From: Leifsonia poae
GTDB taxonomy: Bacteria; Actinomycetota; Actinomycetes; Actinomycetales; Microbacteriaceae
Reading direction: 5' to 3'
NCBI RefSeq assembly: GCF_020009625.1
Contig: NZ_JAIHLP010000002.1
Coordinates: 1,426,001-1,490,000 of the forward strand
Length of the DNA stretch: 64,000 bases
The notes under the pieces are model-generated. The model ran no database searches. It was not told the DNA's origin and saw nothing but the letters and a program-made list of their open reading frames with translations. The stretch's first letter is position 1; every line of letters starts with the position of its first letter. Shown here in pieces: positions 36,536 to 45,639 of this stretch. A program made the translations under genes and the position numbers.

Positions 36536-37165
36536 TCGCGCCCGCGTGATCGCGCGAACCCACTCGTAACCGAGGAGCAGCGGTTTCACCGGCCAATTCT
36601 CCCCCGCACGATAGTCGTCGGCTCTGCTCAGCCGGGCCGCGAGCTCGGGGGACTGTTCCATCAGGTATCGCCGCGCCCGCAAAGCGTGGAACGTATTCGA
36701 CGCGATCGTGATCGACGGCGCCGACTCCAGAAGCGGGATCGAGAAGAGAATGTTCTCCCAGGTCGAACGCGCCCGCTCCTCCAACACGATTCGCTCCCTC
36801 GGAACGCCGAGCTCGACGGCGTACTGTGCCATCACCGCGGCCTCGGACCGGCCGCCGCGGGTCGCCGCGCCGCTGAAAACGAATCGGGCGGTTTCAGGGT
36901 CTGCCGACCGCACCGCGATACGGGTGCGCCATCGCTGCATCGCGTTCGAGCGACCGGTCGCCGCAGAACGGTACCCGAGCACGAGCACCACCTCACCGGG
37001 CTCCCGGCGGCCGGGGTCGAGGCGTCCGACCGGCAACGCCCGACTCGACGCACGCCAGGTGCACACCTCTGCACCCGCGACGATGGTGAATGCGACTGCC
37101 ACACCGACCATCACGAGAACGCGCCCGATCGACCGTCCGGTGCCCTTGTCCGCTCGCCTCGCCAT
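36530..37165 (-). CDS. YdcF/SanA-like (DUF218) membrane-anchored protein
   Basis: A 211-residue protein with one N-terminal transmembrane helix (about 15-33, VLVMVGVAVAFTIVAG) and a DUF218 domain: VVLVLGYRS (about 60), FSGAATRGGRSEAAVMAQYA and ERARSTWENILFS (about 133). The SanA/YdcF group acts in envelope integrity in enterobacteria; the enzymatic role is unresolved. ATG 37165 is chosen over 37228 because the membrane anchor then starts normally after a basic RR-K segment. Confidence 0.8.
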   Translation of the reverse strand: MARRADKGTGRSIGRVLVMVGVAVAFTIVAGAEVCTWRASSRALPVGRLDPGRREPGEVVLVLGYRSAATGRSNAMQRWRTRIAVRSADPETARFVFSGAATRGGRSEAAVMAQYAVELGVPRERIVLEERARSTWENILFSIPLLESAPSITIASNTFHALRARRYLMEQSPELAARLSRADDYRAGENWPVKPLLLGYEWVRAITRARS

Positions 37166-37303
37166 CCCCCATTCCAACACGCTCCGCCCCTTCCCCACGC
37201 AATCCCGACGGACGACCCGCTCACCCACGCCGGAAGGTCGGTCGCTACGGATTCCTCAGCGGCGTGTCGCAGGGAACGTCCTGCGGGTGCCTAGGCTGGC
37301 GGG

Positions 37304-37813
37304 ATGAGCATCCTGAGCCTCGCCGACGGCAGCACCCCCAGCCTCTCCGAAACCGCCTGGGTCGCCCCAGGCGCCATCCTGGTCGGCCGCGTGCGGCTGC
37401 TCGACCACGCGAGCGTCTGGTACAACGCTGTGCTGCGCGCCGAGGCGGAGGAGATCGTGATCGGCGAGCGCAGCAACATCCAAGACAATGTCTCCTGTCA
37501 TGTCGACAGCGGGTTCCCGCTCACCCTCGGCGCTGATGTCTCTGTCGGCCACAACGCGGTGTTGCACGGCTGCACCATCGAAGACGGAGTGCTCGTCGGC
37601 ATGAACGCCACCGTGCTGAACGGCGCGGTCATCGGCGCCGGCTCGCTGCTCGCCGCCGGCACCGTCGTTCTGGAGGGCGCGATCGTGCCGCCGGGCTCCC
37701 TCGTCGCCGGCGTGCCCGGCAAGGTGCGCCGCGAGCTCACCGAGGAGGAGCGCGCCGGAATCATCGCCAATGCCGCCGCCTACCTGACCCACACCGCCGA
37801 GCACCGCGCCTGA
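37304..37813 (+). CDS. Gamma-carbonic anhydrase family protein
   Basis: A 169-residue left-handed beta-helix protein. Hexapeptide repeats cover about 15-140. Zinc-type histidines are in SCHVDSGFP (about 65) and SVGHNAVLHGC (about 84 and 89). The family includes CamH/YrdA-like proteins, many without proven CO2 hydration activity. It stands alone and ends just before a large repeat region. Confidence 0.88.
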   Translation: MSILSLADGSTPSLSETAWVAPGAILVGRVRLLDHASVWYNAVLRAEAEEIVIGERSNIQDNVSCHVDSGFPLTLGADVSVGHNAVLHGCTIEDGVLVGMNATVLNGAVIGAGSLLAAGTVVLEGAIVPPGSLVAGVPGKVRRELTEEERAGIIANAAAYLTHTAEHRA

Positions 37814-37830
37814 TCGGCGAGCCCGTCAGC

Positions 37831-37899
37831 GGCCACCTCGGCCACCTCGGCCACCTCGGCCACCTCGGCCACCTCGGCCACCTCGGCCACCTCGGCCAC
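37831..37899. repeat. 9-nt tandem repeat GGCCACCTC
   Basis: Seven exact copies plus a partial eighth run directly into the first 12-nt motif of the 40-nt-pitch array at 37900. It lies between convergent genes and codes for nothing supported. Confidence 0.95.
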
Positions 37900-38191
37900 C
37901 CTGTTCTCAGGTGTTCGCCGCCGGCAGCTGCCGCAGCCACCTGAATACAGGACGGGTCGGCCGGTCGGAGTCGCGAACGCCTGAAAACAGGACGGGTCGG
38001 CCGGTCGGAGTCGCGAACGCCTGAAAACAGGACGGACCGGCCGGTCGGAGACGCGAACGCCTGAAAACAGGACGGACCGGCCGGTCGGAGACGCGAACGC
38101 CTGAAAACAGGACGGGCCGGCCGGTCGGAGACGCGAACGCCTGAAAACAGGACGGGCCGGCCGGTCGGAGACGCGAACGCCTGAAAACAGG
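37900..38191. repeat. Array 1 of the CCTG-N4-CAGG element: eight motifs at 40-nt pitch
   Basis: The 12-nt motif begins at 37900, 37940, 37980, 38020, 38060, 38100, 38140 and 38180. Copies are CCTGTTCTCAGG, CCTGAATACAGG and six CCTGAAAACAGG. Spacers are always 28 nt. The first spacer is unique; the later six are near-copies of one sequence with one to three base changes, showing local expansion. It lies between the convergent carbonic anhydrase and folD genes. Confidence 0.95.
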
Positions 38192-38216
38192 ACCGCGCAG
38201 GCCGATGTGGGGAACG

Positions 38217-39101
38217 CTAGTCGGCCAAGGCCCGTTCTGCGGACTCGACCACGTTCTGCAGCAGAAGCGCCCTGGTCATCGGTCCGACACCGCCGGGGTT
38301 CGGCGAGATCCAGGATGCGACCTCGGCCACATCCTCGGCCACATCGCCCGCGACCCGGCTCTTGCCGGTGACGGGGTCTTCGATGCGGCTCACGCCGACG
38401 TCGAGCACGACCGCGCCTGGTTTCACGTTCGCCGCCGTCACCAGACCGGCAACGCCGGCGGCGGCCACGATCACATCGGCGCGGCGCAGGTGCGCATCCA
38501 GGTCGACGGTTCCCGTGTGGGTGAGCGTGACCGTCGCGTTGATCTCGCGGCGGGTCAGCAGCGAGCCGATCGCCCTGCCCACGGTGACCCCGCGACCGAT
38601 CACGACCACGTCCTTGCCCGACAGCTCGATGCCGTGCCGCAGCATCAGGTCGATCACGCCACGCGGGGTGCACGGCAGCGGGGTGGTGATCGGACGGTTG
38701 ACGTTCAGCACCAGCCGGCCGAGGTTCGTCGGATGCAGGCCGTCCGCATCCTTGCCCGGGTCGACGAGCTCCAGGATGGCGTCGGTGTCGATGTGGGGCG
38801 GCAGCGGCAGCTGCACGATGAAGCCGGTGCAGTCAGGGTCGCCGTTCAGCTCTTCGACGACAGCTTCCAGTTCTGCCTGCGAGGTGTCTGACGGCAGGTC
38901 GCGCCGGATGGAGGAGATCCCCACCTCGGCGCAGTCGCGGTGCTTGCCGGCGACATACCATTGCGATCCAGGGTCGTCCCCGACCAGGATCGTTCCCAGT
39001 CCCGGGACCACGCCACGCTCCCGCAGCGCACTCACGCGCTCCGTGAGCTCGGCCTTGATCTCGGCCGCGGTCTTCTTCCCATCCAGAATCTGTGCGTTCA
39101 T
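38217..39101 (-). CDS. folD: Bifunctional methylene-THF dehydrogenase/cyclohydrolase FolD
   Basis: A 294-residue FolD for one-carbon metabolism. It converts 5,10-methylene-THF to 10-formyl-THF with NADP. Motifs: YVAGKHRDC (about 49-57, catalytic Lys in the family position), [10 protein letters not shown] (about 95), PCTPRGV (about 142-148) and the NADP loop [11 protein letters not shown]. The ATG at 39101 follows GGAG with six-base spacing; the 39113 ATG is unlikely. It is downstream of glyA on the same strand, and purU is elsewhere in the window. Confidence 0.96.
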   Translation of the reverse strand: MNAQILDGKKTAAEIKAELTERVSALRERGVVPGLGTILVGDDPGSQWYVAGKHRDCAEVGISSIRRDLPSDTSQAELEAVVEELNGDPDCTGFIVQLPLPPHIDTDAILELVDPGKDADGLHPTNLGRLVLNVNRPITTPLPCTPRGVIDLMLRHGIELSGKDVVVIGRGVTVGRAIGSLLTRREINATVTLTHTGTVDLDAHLRRADVIVAAAGVAGLVTAANVKPGAVVLDVGVSRIEDPVTGKSRVAGDVAEDVAEVASWISPNPGGVGPMTRALLLQNVVESAERALAD

Positions 39102-39123
39102 CACACTCTCCAAAGGTCAAGCG

Positions 39124-39184
39124 ATCGAGTCCAGGGTTCCGCGCGGAAAACCGTCGCGGATCCGCGCGAAACTCTGGACTCGAT
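39124..39184 (-). terminator. Long hairpin between glyA and folD
   Basis: ATCGAGTCCAGGGTTCCGCGCGGA (39124-39147) pairs with the inverted copy at 39161-39184 in 22 of 24 positions across a 13-nt loop. The arms carry the GAGTCCA/TGGACTC core also seen in terminators at 1186 and 19376. It probably limits read-through from glyA into folD. Confidence 0.75.
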
Positions 39185-39195
39185 GACGGATCGGA

Positions 39196-40521
39196 TCAGA
39201 TCGAGGAGGGCAGCTCGACCGGGAAGGCGTCCTGACCGGACGGGGTCAGGCCAGGGTAGAGCGGGAAGGCGGCCGTCAGCGCACCGACTCGGGCTCGCAG
39301 CGCCGGCAGATCGGCGCCCGGCTTCAGCGCCGCCGCGATGACCTCGGCGACCTCGGTGAACTCCACGTCGCCGAAGCCACGGGTGGCCAGCGCCGGCGTT
39401 CCGATGCGCAGACCGGAGGTGACCATCGGCGGACGCGGGTCGAACGGCACGGCGTTGCGATTGACGGTGATACCGACCTCGTGCAGCGCATCCTCGGCCT
39501 GCTGGCCGTCGAGCGGCGAGTTGCGCAGGTCGGCGAGCACCAGGTGCACATCGGTGCCCCCGGTGAGCACATCGACGCCGCCGGCCTTCGAGTCTTCGGC
39601 GGTGAGGCGGGCCGCCAGGATCTGCGCACCGCGGATGGTTCGCTCCTGCCGGTCACGGAACTCATCGGTCGCGGCCAGTTTGAACGCCGTCGCCTTCGCG
39701 GCGATCACGTGCATCAGCGGGCCGCCCTGCTGGCCCGGGAACACGTTCGAGTTGAGCTTCTTCGCCAGCTCCATGTCGCGCGCGACGATGAACCCCGAGC
39801 GGGGCCCGCCGATCGTCTTGTGCACGGTCGAGCTCACGACATCGGCGAAGGGGACGGGAGAGGGATGCAGTCCCGCCGCCACGAGACCGGCGAAGTGCGC
39901 CATGTCCACCCAGAGCTTCGCGCCGACCTCGTCGGCGATGGCGCGGAACGCGGCGAAGTCGAGGTGCCGCGGGTAGGCCGACCAGCCCGCGATGATGACC
40001 TGCGGCTTGTGTTCGAGGGCTTTGTCGCGCACCACGTTCATGTCGACGAGGAAGGTCTCCGGGTCGACACCATACGAAACAGCGTTGTAGAGCTTGCCCG
40101 AAAAGTTCAGCTTCATGCCGTGGGTGAGGTGGCCGCCGTGAGCGAGTTCCAGTCCCAGGATGGTGTCGCCCGGCGTCGCGATCGCCGACAGAACGGCAGC
40201 GTTCGCGCTGGCGCCCGAGTGCGGCTGCACATTGGCGTACTCGGCGCCGAACAGGCTCTTCGCCCGGTCGATCGCGAGCTGCTCGGCGATGTCGACATAC
40301 TCGCAGCCGCCGTAGTACCGACGGCCGGGGTAGCCCTCGGCGTACTTGTTGGTGAGCACCGAGCCCACGGATTCGAGCACCGCGCGCGGCACGAAGTTCT
40401 CGGAGGCGATCATCTCGAGGTAGTCGCGCTGGCGGCCGAGTTCGAGTTGGAGGACCTCGGCGATCTCCGGGTCGACCTCGGAGAGGGGCGCGGTGAAGCT
40501 GGAGGGAAGTGCGTCAGTCAA
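39196..40521 (-). CDS. glyA: Serine hydroxymethyltransferase
   Basis: A 441-residue PLP enzyme that converts serine and THF to glycine and methylene-THF. Motifs: [13 protein letters not shown] (about 36-48), [15 protein letters not shown], the PLP lysine in [14 protein letters not shown] (about 230-243) and [13 protein letters not shown]. The start is TTG at 40521, supported by AAGGAG six bases upstream; no nearby ATG fits. The leader back to a TATGCT -10-like element is about 140 nt. folD follows, forming a one-carbon pair. Confidence 0.96.
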   Translation of the reverse strand: MTDALPSSFTAPLSEVDPEIAEVLQLELGRQRDYLEMIASENFVPRAVLESVGSVLTNKYAEGYPGRRYYGGCEYVDIAEQLAIDRAKSLFGAEYANVQPHSGASANAAVLSAIATPGDTILGLELAHGGHLTHGMKLNFSGKLYNAVSYGVDPETFLVDMNVVRDKALEHKPQVIIAGWSAYPRHLDFAAFRAIADEVGAKLWVDMAHFAGLVAAGLHPSPVPFADVVSSTVHKTIGGPRSGFIVARDMELAKKLNSNVFPGQQGGPLMHVIAAKATAFKLAATDEFRDRQERTIRGAQILAARLTAEDSKAGGVDVLTGGTDVHLVLADLRNSPLDGQQAEDALHEVGITVNRNAVPFDPRPPMVTSGLRIGTPALATRGFGDVEFTEVAEVIAAALKPGADLPALRARVGALTAAFPLYPGLTPSGQDAFPVELPSSI

Positions 40522-40792
40522 AACTGGCTCCTTAGGACAGGGAGGGGGACAGAAATCCGTATCGACCCAGGCGCGCGGCCGATTCCGCCCCCGCTGATCA
40601 AAGGCATGTGTCGCTTCCCAATGGTGACCATTTGAGCGCCAGTCGCGACGCCGCCAAGCATAGCAAAACCCGCTCGGAGGTCGAGACCTTGCCGATTCGT
40701 TAGGACCCCTGCAATACTCGCTGGTGGCCGTCCCGCGGGCGGGCAGCGTCGGCCGCCACCCCCAAAGCTCTTACCCAGCAGAAGGAGAACGC
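40522..40792. other. Divergent control region of glyA and the hexosaminidase gene
   Basis: On the glyA side TCGACC-N16-TATGCT (near 40660-40690) is a plausible promoter, leaving a long leader. A 13-nt palindrome AATGGTGACCATT is at 40620-40632. I searched by eye for glycine and THF riboswitch cores and saw none I could support. The plus-strand end carries AAGGAG (40782-40787) for the GH20 gene. Confidence 0.5.
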
Positions 40793-42325
40793 GTGTCCGC
40801 GAACCAGCGAGTGTCCGTGATTCCGCAGCCGGTGTCGGCCGAAACGCGTGACGGCGCCCCGTTCACACTGGCGCCGACCGCCCGCATCAGCGTCGCCGGT
40901 CCGGGCGCCGCCGAGGTCGCCGGCCTGCTCATGGCCGAGCTCGCCTCGGACTGCCGCCGCGACCTCACGGTCGTGCACGAGCCGCCGGTCTACGGCGACA
41001 TCGCGATCGTCATCGCCGAAGACGAGGTCGCCGAGGAGCACCGTGCCGAGGGGTACAGTCTCACCGTCACGGCCGAGGGTGTCCGCATCGGCGCCGCCAC
41101 CGCGGCCGGGGCGTTCTGGGGCGTGCAGACCCTGCGGCAGCTCGTGCCGGTGGAGTGCGCGACGGATCCGCTGACGATCGCGCCGCTGAGCATCCGCGAC
41201 CACCCCCGTTTCGGCTACCGCGGGGCGATGCTCGATGTCGCCCGCCACTTCTTCGGCCCGGATGCGGTCAAACGGTTCATCGACGCCATCGTGCTGGTCA
41301 AGGTCAATCACCTGCACCTGCACCTCACAGACGACCAGGGCTGGCGTATCGAGATCGAGAGCTGGCCGAACCTGACCGCGCACGGCGGGTCGACCGGCAG
41401 CGACGGCAGTCCCGGCGGGTTCTTCACCCAGAGCGAGTTCCGCGACCTGGTCGCGTATGCCGCCGAGCGGCATGTGACGATCGTTCCCGAGCTCGATATG
41501 CCGGGCCACACCAATGCCGCGCTCGCCTCCTACCCGGAATTGAATCCGTCGGGTGTCGCTCCGGAGCTGTACACGGGTTCGAAGGTCGGCTTCAGCACTC
41601 TGCAGACCGGTGACCCGACCACCGACCGTTTCCTCGCCGATGTGATCGGTGAGGTGGCAGCCCTCACTCCCGGTCCCTACCTGCACATCGGCGGCGACGA
41701 ATGCCTGAGCACCTCCTCCGAGGATTTCCTCGGCTTCATCGCCCACGCTTCCGCCCTGGTGGCCTCTCAGGGCAAGACGGCCGTCGGGTGGCATGAAATG
41801 GGTAAGAGTGAGAACCTGCCGAGCGGTACCGTCGGCCAGTACTGGGACTTCCTGACCCCGCGCGGCTCGTCCGGCGATGAGACGCTCTCCTTCGTGAGGC
41901 AGGGCGGCGCCGTGATCATGTCCCCGGCCGATGTGTCGTATCTCGACATCGTCTACGAAGACGGGGACCGTCTCGGCCAGGATTGGGCTGACGGCCCGAC
42001 CGAGCTCCGTTCGGCCTTCGTATGGGATCCGGCGCGCATCGTTGCCGGTCTGGGCGACTCCCACCTCCTCGGTGTCGAGGCGCCGCTGTGGACCGAGACG
42101 ATGGCGACGGTCGAGGATGTCGAAGAGATGGTCTTCCCCCGTCTCGCCGCGGTCGCCGAGGTCGCGTGGTCAGTGGCGCCGGCCGACACCGAGGCGGTCG
42201 AATCCGCCCGTGATTTCGCCGATTTCGCCGACCGTCTCGCTGCGCTCGGCGAGCATTGGGCCGCCGCGGGCATCGCGTTCCGCCGGGTGCCCGGGGTGCC
42301 GTGGCGAGACACGGTCTCGGCCTGA
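40793..42325 (+). CDS. GH20 beta-N-acetylhexosaminidase
   Basis: A 510-residue family 20 glycosidase. An N-terminal GH20b domain (about 5-125) is followed by the barrel (about 130-480). The catalytic Asp-Glu pair is in LHIGGDECLS (about 298-307), with HLHLTDDQGWRIEIESWPNL and ELDMPGHTNAALASYPEL earlier. It removes terminal GlcNAc or GalNAc. No signal peptide is seen, so it probably acts on imported oligosaccharides. GTG at 40793 follows GAAGGAG. It fits with the amino-sugar cluster downstream. Confidence 0.93.
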   Translation: MSANQRVSVIPQPVSAETRDGAPFTLAPTARISVAGPGAAEVAGLLMAELASDCRRDLTVVHEPPVYGDIAIVIAEDEVAEEHRAEGYSLTVTAEGVRIGAATAAGAFWGVQTLRQLVPVECATDPLTIAPLSIRDHPRFGYRGAMLDVARHFFGPDAVKRFIDAIVLVKVNHLHLHLTDDQGWRIEIESWPNLTAHGGSTGSDGSPGGFFTQSEFRDLVAYAAERHVTIVPELDMPGHTNAALASYPELNPSGVAPELYTGSKVGFSTLQTGDPTTDRFLADVIGEVAALTPGPYLHIGGDECLSTSSEDFLGFIAHASALVASQGKTAVGWHEMGKSENLPSGTVGQYWDFLTPRGSSGDETLSFVRQGGAVIMSPADVSYLDIVYEDGDRLGQDWADGPTELRSAFVWDPARIVAGLGDSHLLGVEAPLWTETMATVEDVEEMVFPRLAAVAEVAWSVAPADTEAVESARDFADFADRLAALGEHWAAAGIAFRRVPGVPWRDTVSA

Positions 42326-42344
42326 CGGGCCCGCTCCCGCAGGC

Positions 42345-43607
42345 TCAGGGGTAGCCGAGGTACCAGAGCAGCACCAATGCCACCGGCTGCAGGGCGATGC
42401 CGACGATGAGCACGATCATCCGCGCACGCCGATTGTGGGTGAGCGCGGGGGCGCCGGCGAGCGGCGCCAGAGGCATCAGCAGTCGGAAGAGGCTCTGCTG
42501 CGGGAGGAACACGGCGAACAGGTAGAGGCCGTAGCTCGCCGAGAAGGCCACCACTTCGAGCCCGAGCACCCGGACCGATGGGCGGCTGAGCAACCAGCTG
42601 AAACCGAAGATGGCGGCGACGACCAGCAGCACACCGAGCACGTTCGCGTACTTCCAGGTGAAGAGGAACCACGGCGTCAACGGGATGAAGGACACCCGGC
42701 CGATGAAGCCCGTCCACCACGAGAGCTCCGTCTGCAGATACGCGTCGGGGAAGCCGGTGACGGCGGAGGCGATCAGCGGCCAGACCAGTCCGGCCGCAGC
42801 GGTCACCGCCCCGGTCACGACGATCGCGACCTTCTGGCGCAGCGGGAACGGTTCGACCGCTGCCACGGCATCCGGCCCCGCCTGCGCCGCGCGCCGCTGC
42901 TGCACGATCCGCACGAGGAAGATGACACCCAGTGCCAGCGGCAGCGCGAGCTCCCCCGGTTTGGTGAATGCGGCAGCGACCCCGAGTGGCAGCGCCCACC
43001 AGTAGCTGCGCGCCATGATGGCCCAGAGTGCGGCGAACATCAGGAAGAAGAACAGACTCTCGGCATATGCGATCTGCAACACGAATGAGAGAGGGCCGAA
43101 GCTGAAGAGCACGGCCGCCCACAGTCCGCTCGTGGCGCCGACCCGCGAGGCGACGAGCCGGTAGAGCACGAGCGTGGCAGCGGCGCCGAACAGGGTCGCC
43201 ACGATGACCCCGGCCGGGTAGAACCCGAGCCCGCTGACAGCCATCACTCCGCGCGCGATCCACGGGAAAAGTGGGAGGAACGCCCAGGCGTTCTGCACGA
43301 CGTTGCCGGCGTCGTCGGTGGGGATGGTGGTCGGGTACCCCTGCTCGGCGATCCGCCGGTAGTACGACGCATCCCACGATCCGGAGAACGTGAAGAAGGT
43401 GGGGTCGGCGCGTGAACTCGCGAACGGCCAGTGCTCGGCGGTCGCGACGAGGAACAGGGTGAGCATCAGCGCGGTGGTCAGCACCCGCGACGACGCATAG
43501 ACGACGAGGACGACGACCCACCATCGGGCGTCCCGTCCGGCCACCCGGATGCGCAACGGCGACGACGCCCCGCCGGCAAGTTCGCCGAGTCGTTCCCTCA
43601 CACTCAT
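42345..43607 (-). CDS. PIG-V-like membrane mannosyltransferase
   Basis: A 420-residue multi-span protein (about 10 helices) with FSGSWDASYYRRIAEQGYPT (about 81-100). This resembles the WDxxWYxxIAxxGY motif of the PIG-V/GT76 family, whose aspartate is catalytic. A second motif QIAYAESLFFFLMFAALW (about 180) also fits. Actinobacterial members are lipid-linked sugar transferases. ATG 43607 with GAGG upstream is chosen over 43751. Donor and acceptor are unknown. Confidence 0.82.
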   Translation of the reverse strand: MSVRERLGELAGGASSPLRIRVAGRDARWWVVVLVVYASSRVLTTALMLTLFLVATAEHWPFASSRADPTFFTFSGSWDASYYRRIAEQGYPTTIPTDDAGNVVQNAWAFLPLFPWIARGVMAVSGLGFYPAGVIVATLFGAAATLVLYRLVASRVGATSGLWAAVLFSFGPLSFVLQIAYAESLFFFLMFAALWAIMARSYWWALPLGVAAAFTKPGELALPLALGVIFLVRIVQQRRAAQAGPDAVAAVEPFPLRQKVAIVVTGAVTAAAGLVWPLIASAVTGFPDAYLQTELSWWTGFIGRVSFIPLTPWFLFTWKYANVLGVLLVVAAIFGFSWLLSRPSVRVLGLEVVAFSASYGLYLFAVFLPQQSLFRLLMPLAPLAGAPALTHNRRARMIVLIVGIALQPVALVLLWYLGYP

Positions 43608-43728
43608 GATCCTCAGTCTGCCCACTCCGGTCTGCGTGTACGTCGGAAGCCCGGAACCGATGGTACGCCGAGTCGGCAGCCGTCGCGCACGAGCCACGGC
43701 ACCGCGGAGACCTGGGCTCGCTACGGCT

Positions 43729-43768
43729 CGCAGGCGACCGCATCGCGCCACACGCGCGGTCGCCTGCG
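43729..43768 (-). terminator. Terminator hairpin of the amino-sugar ABC operon
   Basis: CGCAGGCGACCGC and GCGGTCGCCTGCG form a perfect 13-bp stem with a 14-nt loop, nine bases after the last permease stop on the reverse strand. Confidence 0.85.
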
Positions 43769-43776
43769 AACCGGTC

Positions 43777-44673
43777 CTATTTGACGCTGCCCTGCGTGAG
43801 ACCGCCCACGAGACGCTTCTCGATGAGCATGAACAGCACCACGACGGGGATGATCGCCACGATCGACACCGCGAACACGTACTGCCAGGCCGCGTCGTAT
43901 TGCCCCACGAACTTCGTGAGGGCCACCGAGAGCGGCTGGTTCGCGTCCGTCGACAGGATCACCAGGCTCGCCGCGAACTCGTTCCACGACGCCACGAAGG
44001 TGTAGATGATCGCGGTGACGATTCCCGGCCACACCAGGGGCAGCTGCACGCGGAACAGCACCGACCATTTGCCTGCACCGTCGAGCTGGGCTGCCTCGTC
44101 GACCTCCTTCGGCACGCCGGCGAAGAAGTTGTGCATGATCCAGATCGCGAACGCGAGGTTGAACGCCGCATTGATGAGGATCATCGCCAGCCAGGTGTCA
44201 TTCAGGCCGAGCGCCACCATCTCTTTGAAGAGGCCCGTGGCGAGCACGGTCGGCTGCAGCATCTGCGTGACGATCACGAGGAAGAGGAACACCCCGCGCC
44301 CCGGAAACCGGAACCGGGCCGTGTAGTAGGCGGCCGGAACGCAGACGACGAGCACAAGGGCCGTCGCGAACACCGAGATCACGATCGTGGAGATGAGGTT
44401 CTCAGGCAGCGGCGTCTCCGGCGTCGACCACATCGTGATGTAGTTCTCCGGATGCCAACTGGTCGGCAGATAGGTGGGCGGCACGGCGAGGATGTTGTTG
44501 CGGCTCTTCAGCGAGCCGACCAGCATGATCAGGTACGGCGCCACGAAGATGAGCGCGATCACCAGACCGGCGACCATCCGCCCGACGATTCGACCCGAGA
44601 AGCGGTTGCCGGCCGATCTGCGGGGGCGCGGCGGCCGCACGGGTGCGGCGAGGGTGGTGGCCGGCGCGGTCAC
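43777..44673 (-). CDS. Sugar ABC transporter permease (MalG type)
   Basis: A 298-residue carbohydrate permease (CUT1) with six helices. The coupling loop is EVDEAAQLDGAGKWSVLFRV (about 188-207). It overlaps the MalF-type partner by four bases. The C-terminal tail is VGGLTQGSVK. It forms a channel with the next gene product. Confidence 0.93.
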   Translation of the reverse strand: MTAPATTLAAPVRPPRPRRSAGNRFSGRIVGRMVAGLVIALIFVAPYLIMLVGSLKSRNNILAVPPTYLPTSWHPENYITMWSTPETPLPENLISTIVISVFATALVLVVCVPAAYYTARFRFPGRGVFLFLVIVTQMLQPTVLATGLFKEMVALGLNDTWLAMILINAAFNLAFAIWIMHNFFAGVPKEVDEAAQLDGAGKWSVLFRVQLPLVWPGIVTAIIYTFVASWNEFAASLVILSTDANQPLSVALTKFVGQYDAAWQYVFAVSIVAIIPVVVLFMLIEKRLVGGLTQGSVK

Positions 44674-45629
44674 GAGACCTCCTTCATCGGCTTGACGATC
44701 CAGAGGTAGAGCGCGACGACCACCAGCACGATCAGGAAGTTGATCACGCTGAGGGCGCTGGAGAGGTCGATGCGCTGCTCCCCCTGCAAGAGTTTGAACA
44801 CGTAGGTGGTGGTCGTGTCCGCCTTGTAGCCGGGGATCGAGCCGGTCATCAATTTGAGGATCGGCAACGAGTTGAACACATTGATGATGTTGATCAGGCT
44901 GGCCAGTGCGACCGCGTTCCGCAGGTTGGGGAGGGTGACACCGAAGTAGGTGCGCACCGATCCAGCCCCGTCCATCTTCGCCGCCTCGAGCATGTCACCC
45001 GGGATGCCGGCGAGCCCGGCGAGTAGCGTATAGGTGGTGAAAGGCAGCGACACGAACACGGCGATCGCGATCGAGGAGAGGAAGGCGGGGAGCGGCTCCT
45101 TGGTGAACCCGAACGGTTCCGCGAGGATGTGCACATCCACCAGGAACTTGTTGATGATGCCGTAGAACGGGTCGAGGCCGTAGACGAACACGGTCGTCGT
45201 CATCACCACACTGGCCGCCCACGGGATGAGGATCGCCATGCGCACCCACTGCCGGCCGGGGAAGTTCTTGTTGAGGAACTGTGCAAGCGCCAGCGAGATC
45301 ACGACCGTCAGAATCACGACCGCGACCACCCAGGCCAGCGTGTTCAGCAGGATGCCCGGCAGCTCCGGCCGGGAGAGCACGGTGATGTAGTTGTCCAGGC
45401 CGGCCGGCCCCTGGTCCACACCCACCTGCGAGATGTGCCGCGTGGAGTTGAAGATCATGTAGCCGGCGGGGAACAGCACGACGCCGAAGATCAGGATGAG
45501 GGCGGGCAGCGTCCACGGAACGGCACGCCAGAGGTCGCCGGCCCCCGAACTCGATCGCCGGGGTGGCGCCCCGCGACGGGGGCGGCCGCTGGCCGCCCCC
45601 GTCCGGGTGTTTTCGATGGTCTGACTCAT
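44670..45629 (-). CDS. Sugar ABC transporter permease (MalF type)
   Basis: A 319-residue permease with a basic, disordered N-terminus (about 1-30) and six or seven helices. The coupling loop is GDMLEAAKMDGAGSVRTYFG (about 211-230). It is followed by the MalG-type gene with a four-base overlap and preceded by the binding-protein gene (10-nt gap). No ATPase gene is in the cluster, so a shared MsiK-like ATPase elsewhere is expected, as for Streptomyces CUT1 systems. Confidence 0.93.
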   Translation of the reverse strand: MSQTIENTRTGAASGRPRRGAPPRRSSSGAGDLWRAVPWTLPALILIFGVVLFPAGYMIFNSTRHISQVGVDQGPAGLDNYITVLSRPELPGILLNTLAWVVAVVILTVVISLALAQFLNKNFPGRQWVRMAILIPWAASVVMTTTVFVYGLDPFYGIINKFLVDVHILAEPFGFTKEPLPAFLSSIAIAVFVSLPFTTYTLLAGLAGIPGDMLEAAKMDGAGSVRTYFGVTLPNLRNAVALASLINIINVFNSLPILKLMTGSIPGYKADTTTTYVFKLLQGEQRIDLSSALSVINFLIVLVVVALYLWIVKPMKEVS

Positions 45630-45639
45630 GCCGGCGCGG

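Noticed and set aside
37900..38191. CRISPR array
   Set aside because: The repeat is only 12 nt, six spacers in this array are near copies of each other, no leader or cas gene is present, and two more short arrays share the order of motif variants.
40522..40690. Glycine or THF riboswitch before glyA
   Set aside because: The leader is long enough, but I found no conserved riboswitch core by eye. A covariance-model search would settle it; a significant hit would reverse this.
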